Below, piece after piece: positions 32,702 through 44,456 of a stretch of 64,000 nucleotides of DNA (positions within the stretch are counted from its first letter, which is position 1; every line of letters starts with the position of its first letter). The translations under genes and the position numbers were made by a program. A model generated the notes under the pieces. That model saw only the letters and a program-made list of their open reading frames with translations, was not told the DNA's origin and did not search any database. Origin of the DNA: Diphasiastrum complanatum (taxonomy: Eukaryota; Streptophyta; Lycopodiopsida; Lycopodiales; Lycopodiaceae); contig CM055105.1 of assembly GCA_029204225.1 (NCBI GenBank), positions 16,191,353 to 16,255,352 of the forward strand. Direction: 5' to 3'.

Positions 32702-34500
32702 TCATGGTAGTTGAAGTGGCTGAATTGGCTGCCAAAACTTGCATAGTCGAGTGTCATTCACCAAAGTATCAAAGTGTTTTGCATCCAAGTGTTCTAAAAT
32801 AATTGCTCCATAGTTCAATATTTCTTTCACCTTGTATGGTCCTTCACTAATAAACTTCAATTTGCCTTTGATCAGTTTTGCCTTATATATCAATGCTAGA
32901 TCTTCTTCCTTCAGATATTTTTTGTGTAATCATCGATCATGCCATGCCTTGTGGCGAGTTTTCTCTGCTGCTAATGCATGAACTGCCATCAATCGGATTT
33001 CACAAAGTTTTTGTAAAGCCTCATGATGCATTTGTAAGGATTTTGCATCATCCAACCGTTTCGTTGCTGTTATGTGTAAGGATGGTACTAAGAATTCAAT
33101 CGGCATAACTGCATCTTGACCATAGACAAGCTGGAATGGTGTTTGATTTGTACTACCTTTGTAAGCTGTTCTAAATGCCCATAATATTGCATGCAATTTA
33201 TGTTCCCAATCAGAACGACTTGCTTCAACTGTTTTTGTCATAATGTTGCAGAGAATCTTATTGGAAGATTCAACTTGGCCATTACCCCTCGGATGATACG
33301 AAGTACTAAACCTATGAATAACAAAAAAGTCTTCCAACAGATATTTTATCATTTCATTCACAAAGTGTGTTCCGGGACCACTTGCGATCTTGATAGGACA
33401 TCCAAACCTAACAATAATGTGTTCATATAGGAACTTAGCTGTAGATTTTGCATTTGCAACTCGAACTGCTTTCGTTTCAACCCACTTGGTCATGTAATCA
33501 GTTGCAACGATGATATATCTAGCTGGAGATCCTCTTGCCACAAGATGAATAGGTCCAACCTAGTCAAGGCCCCATTTCTCGAACGGTGCTTGCGATAACA
33601 CCGGGTGCAAAGGTTCATAATTCTGCTTTGTAAGCGTTGACAAACATCGCATGATTGAATATGATTTTTCATATCTTTATGAAGTGTAGGCCACCAACAT
33701 CCTGATTGTAAGAGAGGCCTTGACTAGGTTGTACGGTGGTGATCTTGCGAATAGTGATATCTGTTGAAAAATGTCCTCCGCCCATTCCCTCATGTGAGAA
33801 CATGATTAGTTCATGTACTTCATGCGGCAAAACACGTCTTCGCAAAATATCATCCATTTCTCAGCAATATAGTTGGCCCGCAATCAATTGATAAGGTTGT
33901 GCCTTAAGAATCAATTGTCTCTTTTGTACTTTTGTCATAGAGTCATTGGGTTGGCCTAGCATCAGATATTCAACAATATCTGCTACCCACTCATGTACCG
34001 CGTCAACATAAAACAACGCAGCATCTGGTAGTTCATCATCCACTTCAGTATTAACTGGTGCTGTTTCAATTTTGGAGACATGGTCGGCCAGATAATGTTG
34101 TTTACCTTTTTGAACCACAACTCAAAAATTGAATTCAGTCAATAAAAGTAGTCATTTTGCAATACGTCCCCTATTACACATCTTATTTACTAAATAAAGT
34201 AATGGTTGATGATCAATATAATATGCAAAATGCGTTGCCATTAGATAATGTCGAAACTTCTTAACAGAAAAAATCATGGCTAACGCTTCTCATTCTGTTG
34301 TCGAATAATTCTTCTCAGGATCTGTAAGCTGTCTACTTGCAAACCTGATAGGATAATCTTTCTTGTACTCACCTGGCTGCGTCAAAATTGATCCAATAAC
34401 ATATTTTGATGCATCAGTATGAACATGAAACTTGATTGTCCAAATTGGAACTCGTAATATCAGTCCATAAGCTAAAGCTTTCTTCAATTTTTCAAATATT
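32702..34500 (-). pseudogene. Ty3/gypsy pol remnant: RNase H to integrase C-terminus
   Basis: Read downward from 34,490: RNase H start FHVHTDASKYVIGSILTQPG with its catalytic Asp, a connection region (YLMLGQPNDSMTKVQKRQL), a zinc domain partly kept (CDVCQR near 33,650), and an integrase core from about 33,541. The core has the first Asp (IIVATDYMTKW) and the Glu (GQVESSNKIL). The second catalytic Asp is lost: the usual SDxGTHF motif reads ASGPGTHF. The tail (EGPYKVKEILNYGAIILEHL) ends near 32,702. Stops and frame changes occur near 34,118, 33,850, 33,660, 33,545 and 32,930. Confidence 0.9.
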
Positions 34501-34584
34501 ATACAACATTGATGACGTTGTTGATTGTATGGATTTTTAAGGGGTAGTAGTTTTCACTGCTAAATTCAAAGGCTACTATCCTAG

Positions 34585-35064
34585 TTAAAAAAATTTGTTT
34601 GTTATCGTGAAGTTGACTTCAATTACAACAAAAAAAATATTGCAAATGCCATGACAGATGACGAAGACCCTTTCTACATGCAAAATCAAAGTAGCTTCGA
34701 CCTGTACCATTTTGGTAGCATAGTCCGTTGCAACAAGAATGTAGCGTCGGCCGGTTTTACGAGTGGTTGGTTTGATAGGCCCTACAAAATCTATTCCCCA
34801 CTTCTCAAAAGGTGCTAAGGGAAGGATCAGTGTAAGTGGCCAATGTGTCGCGAAGCTCGGTTTCCCCATCCTCTGACATGGATCACATTTTTGAATGAAA
34901 AGTTTAATGTCTCTATAAAGTGTAGGCCACCAATACTTAGCATTTATAATTTTTTTGGCAGTATTGGAAGTTAAAACTTCAGATGATATTGATAGATAGA
35001 GACCTTTGGGATGTAGTAGAAGATGTTGACCTGAAACCAGAAGAGCGTGATCAAGCAAAGGCAT
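34585..35064 (-). pseudogene. Second gypsy fragment: zinc-binding and integrase N-terminus
   Basis: The frame reads AKYWWPTLYRDIKLFIQKCD, PCQRMGKPS, APFEKWGIDFVGPIKPTTRK and RRYILVATDYATK, that is, the CxxC half of the zinc domain and the first integrase Asp. It differs from the integrase at 33.5 kb, so it belongs to another element or copy. It ends at a junction near 34,560. Confidence 0.85.
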
Positions 35065-35328
35065 GGAAAATCAAACCTTGATGCTTGTGAGCTTGGATCT
35101 TGGGTTGAGGCTAGGATAGGAAATATCTCACTACAATTACTATTTTCACAGTACTATCAGATATTATTCATGCAAATTACTTTCAGATATTTATTTTATT
35201 CTTTGCGGATTTAGCAAGACCTATATACAAATTGACTATTGTACCGATTTGGACAATTGAGGTGTTGAAAGCGATGTTAACAGTAATATAAATAAAACAA
35301 ACTTAATCTCTCGATTTATTTGAGCTAC

Positions 35329-35340
35329 GTTGTGATACCA
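35329..35340 (-). other. Primer-binding site variant
   Basis: Minus-strand TGGTATCACAAC lies three bases inside a TG LTR edge at plus 35,344. It matches the usual TGGTATCAGAGC only over its first eight bases. Confidence 0.5.
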
Positions 35341-35343
35341 ATC

Positions 35344-35766
35344 TGATGGGACAAGGGAATATGGAGAACGTGAACGGAGAAGAGAGTAGAAATATTTGCG
35401 GAATAGCTTTCCCGTTGCAATGGGATGCTAGATGCAAAAATAGTCTAATAGAATGTTTATGATAAGTATAATCATAGCTTAAATGTTCTGTTGCCCAACA
35501 GGATCTTATAAATTAGTTCATACTCACAAAAAACAAAAATGAGTAAAGTCCACCGAAGAGATTAGAAATGGGTTGTGTGTGGTATTACTGAAAAATGAAT
35601 TCAGTCAGAAGTTTAGTTCTGAAATAGATTGAAATAACAGTGTGATAGTGCAAGTTCCTCACAGCCATCGTCTGATCAGAAGCTGAGGAGTTGTAGACGT
35701 CCGTGTTTTGATCAGAGTGAGTGAACAATTGTTATCAAACAACAATGAAGTGCATTCAAAATACAA
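35344..35766 (-). mobile_element. Candidate LTR next to the primer-type site
   Basis: Plus-strand TGATGGGACAAGGGAATATG starts the candidate. The far end is placed where a CACTA-type terminus begins at 35,767. No second copy is present in the window. Confidence 0.4.
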
Positions 35767-36030
35767 CACTACAAGAATTGCCGCGATTTCGGACGGGATT
35801 TCCAACGTGAAATCGTGTTTTAATTTTTTTTTGAATCGACGCGGGCGTCAAAGATGGTCCAGGTGGTATCGGTAAGACGTTCTTATATAGTGTCATGTTG
35901 TCGTACGTGCGTGCCGAAGGGTGGATAGCATTTTTTTTTTGTGTCAGATTCCGACATATTATTTTGTCGGATTTTGACGGATTATGAAATTTTTTTGAAT
36001 CCGTCGGAACCTTGTGTCAAAAATCGCGCA
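35767..36030 (+). mobile_element. CACTA-type (En/Spm) transposon terminus, partial
   Basis: CACTACAAGAATTGCCGCGA is the hallmark terminal sequence of CACTA elements. It is followed by repeated GTCGGA/TCCGAC motifs at about 35,949-36,010, as in CACTA subterminal regions. No opposite CTTGTAGTG end or transposase was found, so it is a fragment. Confidence 0.5.
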
Positions 36031-37375
36031 TTTTGTTGTTGCTATGTTACACTGAAGCACAACAAAATAGCAGTACGTAATTGGGAGGCTCAAAATCATT
36101 CGTCTCATGGACGGAGCATCATGTAGAGTGTGCCTGGATGATCCATTTATAGATTTCATCCATGTATTAATTACAATAAATGTTTGTCACCTAATCAGGT
36201 AAGCCATTGTACTTGGAAGTATTTGGCTTGTGTGACAACTATACATGGTATATACAGTCAACAAATCAGGGAATGTTGACGCCGACGAGGACTTTGCAAA
36301 TCTCTCACTTCGCATTTTACGTGAAGTGGCTTTCTCTCACTTCGCAAATTCTAAGGTGCCTGAAATGTTCCTCGTTGGAAACGAATAAGGTTCTTTACAG
36401 TACAAATGTGAACTAAATGTCATTCTCGTTCCATGTCACAATTTCCAATTAACAAATAGGGTCCAACTTATGGTCCTACAAATATTCAAAATAAATTCAA
36501 GTTAATGAATTCCATAAACCGGTGCTATGCAATTTTTTATATTGGAATTATTAACCAACCCAAATCACACAACACTATCACATTTACTTATTAAGGTATC
36601 TCATTTTCTTCCTCCCTTAGATTTTTCGGTCACCCAAAAAATTTCATCAATGAAGGCACCAGAAATTCCCTTGACACAAGTAAATGTTAGGCTACTTCCC
36701 TTTTGACCACACCAGTTCATTTTCATTACTTCGTTAAAGTTGCCCGAATCAAAGGAAAATCAATAAAATCTAGTTCCGGAACTCTTAATGATATTCAATA
36801 GATTTTTAATCGAATATAGAGCTACTTCTAAAAAATCACGACCTTATTCCATTAATTCACTTTAACAAGTATCTGAAAAGATTTAATTTGCCCAATCCTA
36901 AAGATCAAAATCATTTAAGATAAGCCTATCGGTGCATAATTGAGTAAAAAAGGAAGAACCGTAAAAATTACCATTTAACTCAATTAACTGGGAATATCTC
37001 TATTCCAGAGTTAAACTGATAAAAGGCATAGTACCAGAAAATCTGTGAACTTGAAGTGAAGGTCTACTAATTCTAAAGTCCTGACTTTAGAAGTTGTGAC
37101 TTAAAAAGAACAAATCAACAAAACACTGTTGAATAGAACTTGAAAAAGAACTCAAAACTGAGTGAGAAAATTTAACATTCAATCACAAAATCATTCATTC
37201 AAGAGACTTGCTGAGGGCCCCGAAGGATTTTTCTTTCAATTTATGCAAGATCAATTGGCCCAAGGCCAAATACATATACAATGGTTTTGGGAAGATGGAT
37301 CCTTAGATCTTTACATAGACTAGAAGTTAACAAATTTCGGATCTTAGAGAATCTTATAAAAAGTGGTTTCTTATG
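36031..37375. other. Gene-free AT-rich DNA
   Basis: I see no coding domain, LTR or repeat array here. Confidence 0.4.
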
Positions 37376-37795
37376 ACATGCAAGGACTTACTGATCAAGA
37401 AAAGAGCATGCATAGACATTTGACATTAGGAGGCATGACATGCATGAATCCAATCTGACATGCAAGCTTTGATTCCAACATGCAAAGTCATTAGGCTAGG
37501 GATGGTATGACATGCAAGATCTAGTTTCAACATGCAAGTTTCAAATCATGCATGCAAGTTCCCAAATCAAACATGCAAGCTCTCAAATCAGACATGCAAA
37601 TTCCAATCAGACATGCAACTCCTAGATCAAACATGCATGACCATTAAGCTATGGATGATGTGACATGCACAACCATCAAGTCATGGATGGTGTGACATGC
37701 AAAGCCATCAAATTATGGATGTAGTGACATGCATGACCATCAAGTCATGGGTGGTGTGTCATGCATGGCCATCAGTCTTATGGATGGTGTGAAAG
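37376..37795. repeat. CATGCA-rich repeat cluster
   Basis: CATGCA occurs about sixteen times in 400 bp, usually as (A/G)ACATGCA(A/T). In 37,380-37,640 the spacing is irregular, around 20-30 bp. From about 37,640 it becomes a clearer 37-bp tandem unit, GTGACATGCA...CCATCAAGTCATGGATG, with about four copies. Confidence 0.85.
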
Positions 37796-39106
37796 TTTTA
37801 GAGAAAAAAAGAGAGGGAGAGTGAGAGAAAGAGAGAAATGAAAGAGGTAGGAGAAAGTGAGTGTGTGTGTAAGTGGTTCCAAAATGATTCCAATCCAAGC
37901 TTAACAGATCCTCCTCAAGCCATAGCTCCAAGCTTTCTTCCAAGCACCTACACACACAAAAGCAAGAGCAAGAGGCAAATAAAAAATGAATGGGAGATGA
38001 ATAATGAGGGAGAGGGGCGAGTTAGTCCTTTTATAGTGAATGTGTAGCCTTTAGGGAGTGGCTGAGGTGTCCAAAATGAGTGTGAGAGGTGTAAGGGAGA
38101 CTCTAGGATAAGTAAAGTGAGAAGGTGAGGTGTATTGGTATGAGAGGGTGTTTATCCGTTAGTTAGAGCAAAAGGAGAGGAGTAGGAGGGCGCATTTTCC
38201 TATGTGTCCTATGGCTTACAAGCCATGTGGAAAAGTAGGTAAGTTACATATTGATAAGGATGGAAGGTAGGTAGCCTAACATATAATGTTAGCCACTTTC
38301 AAGTTGAATATTTCTTTGTTTACAACATTGGGATTCACCCAAGTGTTTTTCATGACATGGGAATGGCTTTGTATATGTCCATCTTACCTTGCATAATTTT
38401 CATCAATCCCTAGGCCCTTTTTTCTAGGGGTTGCCCATCTCCAATCATAGTGGAGTGTGACACAAAGGGTGATCAGTCCTTTGGTTTCTTCTCCCAGTCT
38501 TTATGGGCTCGAGTGAGCCTTCTTCATAGACTCGATTGAGCCTTCTTCAGGTACCATCTTTAAGCTTTAAGAAGCTTCTTTAGATTCATTGTTCAGGTAC
38601 TCTCCTTAGTACCTGCACATACCCTTAAGAAAAGGTTAGGAGTCAAACCATAAAATGGTCATTAGATTCTATTTCTAGAACCTGCATATCAAACTGTTAG
38701 CATTGCTCTACAGTTTCATTTCTTGTCTTCAGGTAATGATAACTTGCACTCATAACTGAAATGGAAGTATAAATTCATATAACTTTAACAGTCCTTCAGA
38801 ATCTAATTCGGCTGCCCCATAACGGGTACGTCAAACATAGTTAAGGGGGTACTTCTTTTTATTTTGGAGTCATTTTTGGAAACATAATCTACACCTAATT
38901 TCCAACAATTTACACCTTCACCAAAACTCTCACCAATGAAAGATCGACACTTTGAGCACGAAACCTTTTGGCAGGCTCCTCCTAAGGTGGAAGGCGCTCA
39001 GGGCAACCATAATGCCAAGTACTTATTTCTTTGTATTTTGGAACCACTTTAAAAAATAGAATCTACATGTGCTTCCTAGCAATTTATGCGTCATTATGCT
39101 AGTCCT
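37796..39106. other. Gene-free DNA
   Basis: A GA-rich tract (37,801-37,870) is followed by sequence without recognisable domains. The short repeat CTCGA(G/T)TGAGCCTTCTTCA appears twice near 38,508-38,550. Confidence 0.4.
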
Positions 39107-39247
39107 TGCACATGCTTTTAATGCCAAGTACACAAAGATGCTCATCCAAAAGTGCACATTAAGTGAGAGAATGGCACTACCACTCTCTCAGTTAATGTGC
39201 ACCCTTGGATGGGCATTATTTTGCACTTGGCATTAAATGCCTGTGCA
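39107..39247. mobile_element. Foldback/MITE-like inverted repeat
   Basis: Two arms of about 65 bp are nearly perfect inverted copies around a loop of about 11 bases near 39,160-39,170. The left arm has TTTTAATGCCAAGTACACAA and TGCACATTAAGTGAGAG. The right arm has CTCTCAGTTAATGTGCA and TTGCACTTGGCATTAAA. No flanking target duplication was resolved. Confidence 0.8.
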
Positions 39248-40007
39248 AATGTGAACTTTTACCAAAACTCTCATGTGAACATCCAATGAGAAATTGACAC
39301 TTGAGCATGAAGTCTTTTTGTAGAAAGTTCATGTGAACACTTAAAGATTGGCTACCATAGAATACATGCGCCTACTATGTGGTCATTGATTGTCACCTAC
39401 TATCTATGTGGTCATCATGCACACATAAACATCGTGCTATTTAAATATAACATTTATTGATACACATGAGAGTCTTTTCTTACTCAAGCCATTGAAATCC
39501 TTGAAAAATAGAAAATCAAAAATTGCATTTTAGAAAATATTAAAAATAAAAAAAAAACTCATTCATTTAACACTCATGCATTTACTATGTGGTCATTGAT
39601 ATTCCACATGAACATTGTGCTAGATGAAAAATTAAAAATCACTAAACATAATAAGCTCTCATTCGTTAAATTATAGGAGGGAAGGCTAGAGAGAAAGGCT
39701 TGTTCTTGGCCTTCGAGTCTTAGATGTTTGGTTGGGCTGGGTTGAGCTATAGGCAAGCTTGAGCTGCATGTTTGAGAACGATACATGCCTCAAAAGTCAC
39801 TATAATATAAGGGAGCATCCTCACATTCACTCTCATATAAAGTGTGAAGGTCAAAACTACATGTTAAAGCACGAAGCACGCCTCAAAAGTCAGTGTAATA
39901 CAAACGAGCACCCTCATGCTCACTTAGATATGTATGGTGGAAGGCCCTGATTGAAGGGCCTTCCTTGCAGGGAGGGCCCCGACTTGCAAGGAAGGCCCAG
40001 TGAGAAG
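39248..40007. other. Gene-free DNA with short duplications
   Basis: The text around 38,934-38,970 is echoed near 39,285-39,320 (TTTGAGCACGAAACCTTTTG and ACTTGAGCATGAAGTCTTTT). GGAAGGCCC-type inverted repeats lie at 39,940-39,990. Confidence 0.4.
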
Positions 40008-40178
40008 GTAGAGAGAGAACTCACGTTCTGTAGAGAGAGAATGTTCATTCCGTAGAGAGAGAATGCACATTTTGTAGAGAGAGAACACACATTCAGTAGA
40101 GAGGAGAGAGAATGCACATTCCATAGAGAGAGCGCACGTTGTAGAGAGAGAATGATAGATTCCGGAAGAGAGAGAAAG
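40008..40178. repeat. GTAGAGAGAGAA minisatellite
   Basis: About seven units of roughly 25 bp, each GTAGAGAGAGAA(T/C) followed by (G/C)(C/T)ACATTC or a variant. Confidence 0.85.
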
Positions 40179-40460
40179 GTGGATGGATGTTCTGCTCATG
40201 GAGATGCTTTCAAAATACAAAGCGAACCTGAGCACGTGCTCTCATTAGGGAGTGTGTAACGGCCAGGAGACGAAGCCTCCAAACCTCTCAACACATAAGA
40301 TAGAGGGGACATTTAACTCCACCGTCCACCACGGTGGCTACATGTGGTTGCGCAATATTAGGTTAGGGAATGATATTTTTTAAGGTGGTCCATGCAATAA
40401 GAGTGTAGTTGTGCAGGCTGCATTTGATGAGTGAGAAGATCCTAGAAGAATAAAAGGGTC

Positions 40461-40660
40461 CAGGCCTGGAAATTGACGTGTGGCGTGCCCTTCTAATCGA
40501 AAGAAGGTGGGCCCGTAGTTGCCTTTCGAACTGGTCCTCCCACTTTCCAACTCGGGCATAAAAGGGCCCCCGGCCGGCAATTGACGTGCGGCGTGCCCTT
40601 TAAATCGAAAGCTGGTGGGCCGTCGTCGCCCTGCGAACTGGTCCCCCCTCCTTTTTCAAC
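40461..40660. repeat. Degenerate 108-bp tandem duplication
   Basis: ATTGACGTGTGGCGTGCCC near 40,472 and TTGACGTGCGGCGTGCCC near 40,579 start two copies that also share AATCGAAAG, GGTGGGCC and CGAACTGGTCC. Confidence 0.8.
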
Positions 40661-42025
40661 GGCCTCCCTGGCCGTCGCCTTTGCTTTTCACGTGCCCTTT
40701 TAAGGATCTCGCATCTTAACAGCACGGAATTTCTCTAAGCCCCATTGACCGTCGGATTCACTACGAGCATTAAGATTTTGCCACGTTTAGTCATCCCACG
40801 AGCTCACGTGGCAGTGTGCCACTTGGCAACAATCTAAGTGATGTGAGGGTTAATTATCCAGTGCCATTAAGCCTTCTTCCCCCTTTCCCCCCCCCCCCCC
40901 CCCCCCCCCAACCCAACTGTTTCTTTCCATGATTCCTGTGCACATACTTTCTGAAATACAGTCAAAAGAATGTTTTATTTGATGCTTCTTGTTGTTTGAT
41001 CAGTCTTCCAGTGATATTCCTTTTGCCCATTCTTTTTCTTTGCCTTATTATAGTTACAGGTCCACATCCTGATGAGCTGAATTCAGCTCCTGTCAAAAGG
41101 CTTAGGATTCCCATGATGAGATTTAGAATACCAGACAATTCTTTTTTGAGTCTTGTGTTGACTTTACACATATTTTACTGGGCCGGCACTTACTTGCTCT
41201 CAGCTGCACATGATGTGCTTGGAATCTGGATGGAAACATAACCATTAACGTGCATGGAGCTGGAATACTAAAATATATTATGTGGGCTTAATTAAGATGC
41301 TTGCTTCCCATGCAAAAGCATCAGGAAAAAACAGGAATTCAGTATGGGATGTTGGTGGAATCAAACAGAGAAGTCGTTTTTGTTTTTATCAAATTGGGTA
41401 AGAGTAGGTCCTTGTAAGAAAATTTAATTCGTTTCTCTTGACCTGGACCCATGAGACACTGCATCATGTTCGTAGGTTCGTGATTCCTGAAGGACTGGCT
41501 TTAGTTCATCCATTGGCATTATTGATGAAGCACTGGTAGTCAGTTACTGAGGTGAATGGAAATTGTGAGGCTAGCGACGCATTTGAATATTAAGCTTTTT
41601 ACGTATAAATGAGATGTTGTATAGAACAGTAAAGTACACGGGTGTTTAATATATCTGTGATGCTATGCCTGCCTCTGGATTCCGGAAAGCACTAGGCTTG
41701 CATTGGACAGAATCTCGCCTTTCTTGAACACTACGTTGATTCCGTCACGTCACAATTCAAGCTAATTTTTGTGTATTCAAGGATTAGTTTATGTATAAGG
41801 AGCTGGCAGGTAATCTGATGGATGTCCAGTGGCAATTGTTAAAGGCTTCTTTCTCGCTTCTCGATATCAATCATCTGCTCAGCTTTAATATTTGACTTCA
41901 TATTTAAACTAGATAAGCTTACTTTTCTGCATTGCATTGGCACCGAGGCTTCGTTTTGAAGCTTTTTTTATTCCAGCTTTTTTCAGAAATGCAAGTTCCT
42001 GAAACCAGGTTTTGTTATTGCAGGA
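40661..42025 (+). promoter_or_regulatory. Upstream region and probable 5' UTR intron of the PAP gene
   Basis: CACGTG G-boxes lie at 40,689-40,694 and 40,805-40,810, and a run of 23 C at 40,887-40,909. The bases directly before the start codon, TTTTGTTATTGCAG/GA then ATGATG, form a strong 3' splice site ending at 42,023. So the 5' UTR is probably split, with an untranslated exon somewhere upstream. The transcription start and the donor were not located. Confidence 0.45.
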
Positions 42026-43502
42026 ATGATGAATTTAGCCACATACATCTGTGGCATTTTAGTCCTGGCAATAATTCAGATAAAGGTCATGGGCTGGAAG
42101 ATGGACAAAGACCAGTCTCTCTCCAAGTTCAATGCGTATGATGCTGTGGTTCGGCTGGACTCTTCGGTGACAATACGGGCGTTTCCTGCAATCATTGGTC
42201 TGCAGGTTCGTAACCTATTTTCCTATGCAATGTCAAAACACACAATGCGAATAGATTAATGTGGGAAGCCAACGGGATGTTCAGAAACATCTTAATCGAG
42301 AAGCATGGAGCTAAATGCAAGCCTGAGCTGGTCGTCAAATTCTAGCTACATGCCGAAGCTTCCATTGCTCTACTGCTTCTCTGGGAGGGTGAGCAATGAG
42401 CATAGCCTTATAAAGTGTGCCACCTATGAGTTTGAGGCCTGCGCTTGCCTTTGACAACCAGCTCAGGCTGGTATATAGTTCCATTCATCAAGAAAGGATG
42501 GTCAAGTGGCGTTGCAAACAGCTTTGCAAAGTTTTACAGTAGCGATGGAATGAAAGTAACATAGTGGACGGAGTATAATATCGTCTTCGAAAATAAAGGG
42601 GCTAGCTTGTATGGTTTGTTACATATCGAGCTCCTAAAACGATCATGCATTTTGTTTCTTCCTCGAGTCCTCCTCGAGGATTGGACCAAACTTCTCCCAA
42701 GGCACGGTCTCTTCTACTTGACTGCCTGGAAAACGTTACCCTGCTTTCTAATGCGGAGCTTGCATATTGTCTTGCATCTCCATATTGACATTTGCAATCA
42801 CTGACTTGAGCTCTTAGTTGGCCCGTGTTCCAATTCTGATAAATGTTGAGCCTGAGGATTTTGGTTCAGTCTTTACTGAACTTCTTACTTGGCATATCCT
42901 TCTGACGAGAGCCAGTTTCGGTCTACTTGACATCTTTTCTTGGTCTGGGCTATTGATGCCAAAACTTCTGTTTAAATCTGGGCTTTGCATCTTTCGTTGG
43001 GTCTACATCATGCAAACGTTTGCTCCTCAGCTATGTACGTCATGGCAATATGATATTGGAGATGCTATTTTTTTTGGCAAGTTTCTTTAGCTCCACCCTG
43101 GTAAACATCTATATTTGACCAGTTTAGCCAATTTCAGCAGTTTGATATTTGCTAGAGTCCAGTGCAAGTAAAAAAACCTGCGCACAATGCTTGTATCACC
43201 ACATTGTTGTGTGCAGCTTAGCAAGCAACGCATAAAGCGAGTTTTTATCTTTTGTCCTACTATCAAAAATTAATCTGTGTATTGCTCTTTTCGTCCTTGT
43301 GCTTTATGACTAAAAGCAAATATCACACAGCAATCATATTTGTTGCATTCGGCTAAGTAATTTCCAATATCCTCCCAATGACAATGAACTTCTGCTCTCG
43401 TGTTTGAGGATCGTAATTTCTCCTTAGCATCATAAAAAATCCAGGTTTTTTGCTACTAGATCAAAGATGGGAATCCACATGGTTGTAAACGCTAACGCGC
43501 TT

Positions 43503-43591
<89 letters not shown>

Positions 43592-44392
43592 AGTCTTCAT
43601 TGTGTATATTGAATCAATTATTGTGCCAAATAGTGACCACCAAACTAGACCTAACCGAGTCTTAAGTTCCACAGAAGATGGACTGGCACACAACCTCTAT
43701 AAGGATGCTTTCCCAGGTGCAATGCAATTTTCGATCTGTTTTTTTATGTTTGTAGTTTGACTGGATAGTTATCTTTTGAGCAGTAATTATGAACCTGCCT
43801 TCTTTTTGAGCTCTTTTTGTCGTGTTGCACTCCCATTTATATCCTTGGCTTATTTTTTTATAAGATAGTGGTTACAAGGAAAGTAAATATACCAGTAGAC
43901 TATTTTAGGAACGTTTGTCGCAATTCATTTTGCTGAATATCCCACCCTGGACACTTAGGAGTATTTGGTGGAGGAGGCTGAACCAAAGTAGTGTTTGTAT
44001 CAACACAATATTGGGAGACTTCGACTTGCAAGGAAACAAGTTTTGCTTGTACATTTTGAAAATCCATAAATGGAGCCATCAGAGTACTAAATTGATCCGA
44101 TTGCTCTTCAAGTTGTTCATAATTCACAATTAGTAAAGAAGCGAAGTGCTTATTGATTGTGTCAATGCAGGATTGAAAATTAATGTTTTCCATAAGTAAT
44201 AGTTGATTCTTTGTTTCAAGGCACTGAAACTTAAGTGTATGCCCACCATGACTCACAATTGGTTTTCAGGAAAACATGATTATCATCTTTAAGAGTTTAG
44301 GGTTTAGAGTTATCAGCATTGAGTGAGCGAGTTTCAGAACTCTTTCTATGCACAAAGCAACAACCTCCTATGGGTTGGCTTGTCTGCAAGCA

Positions 44393-44456
<64 letters not shown>

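Noticed and set aside
37376-37795. Possible CRISPR-like array
   Set aside because: Repeat spacing is irregular, units are short and eukaryotic context is clear; it is a satellite-like cluster.
40996-41241. 81-codon hydrophobic frame upstream of the PAP start, preceded by an acceptor-like sequence
   Set aside because: No homology recognised, not in phase with PAP exon 1, and it may simply lie in the 5' UTR or promoter.
42893-42900. GCATATCC match to the phosphate-starvation P1BS pattern
   Set aside because: A single degenerate 8-mer deep in intron 1 is expected by chance in 20 kb.
43467-43760. Frame containing LS and HT repeats
   Set aside because: Produced by the (CT)n(CA)n microsatellite.
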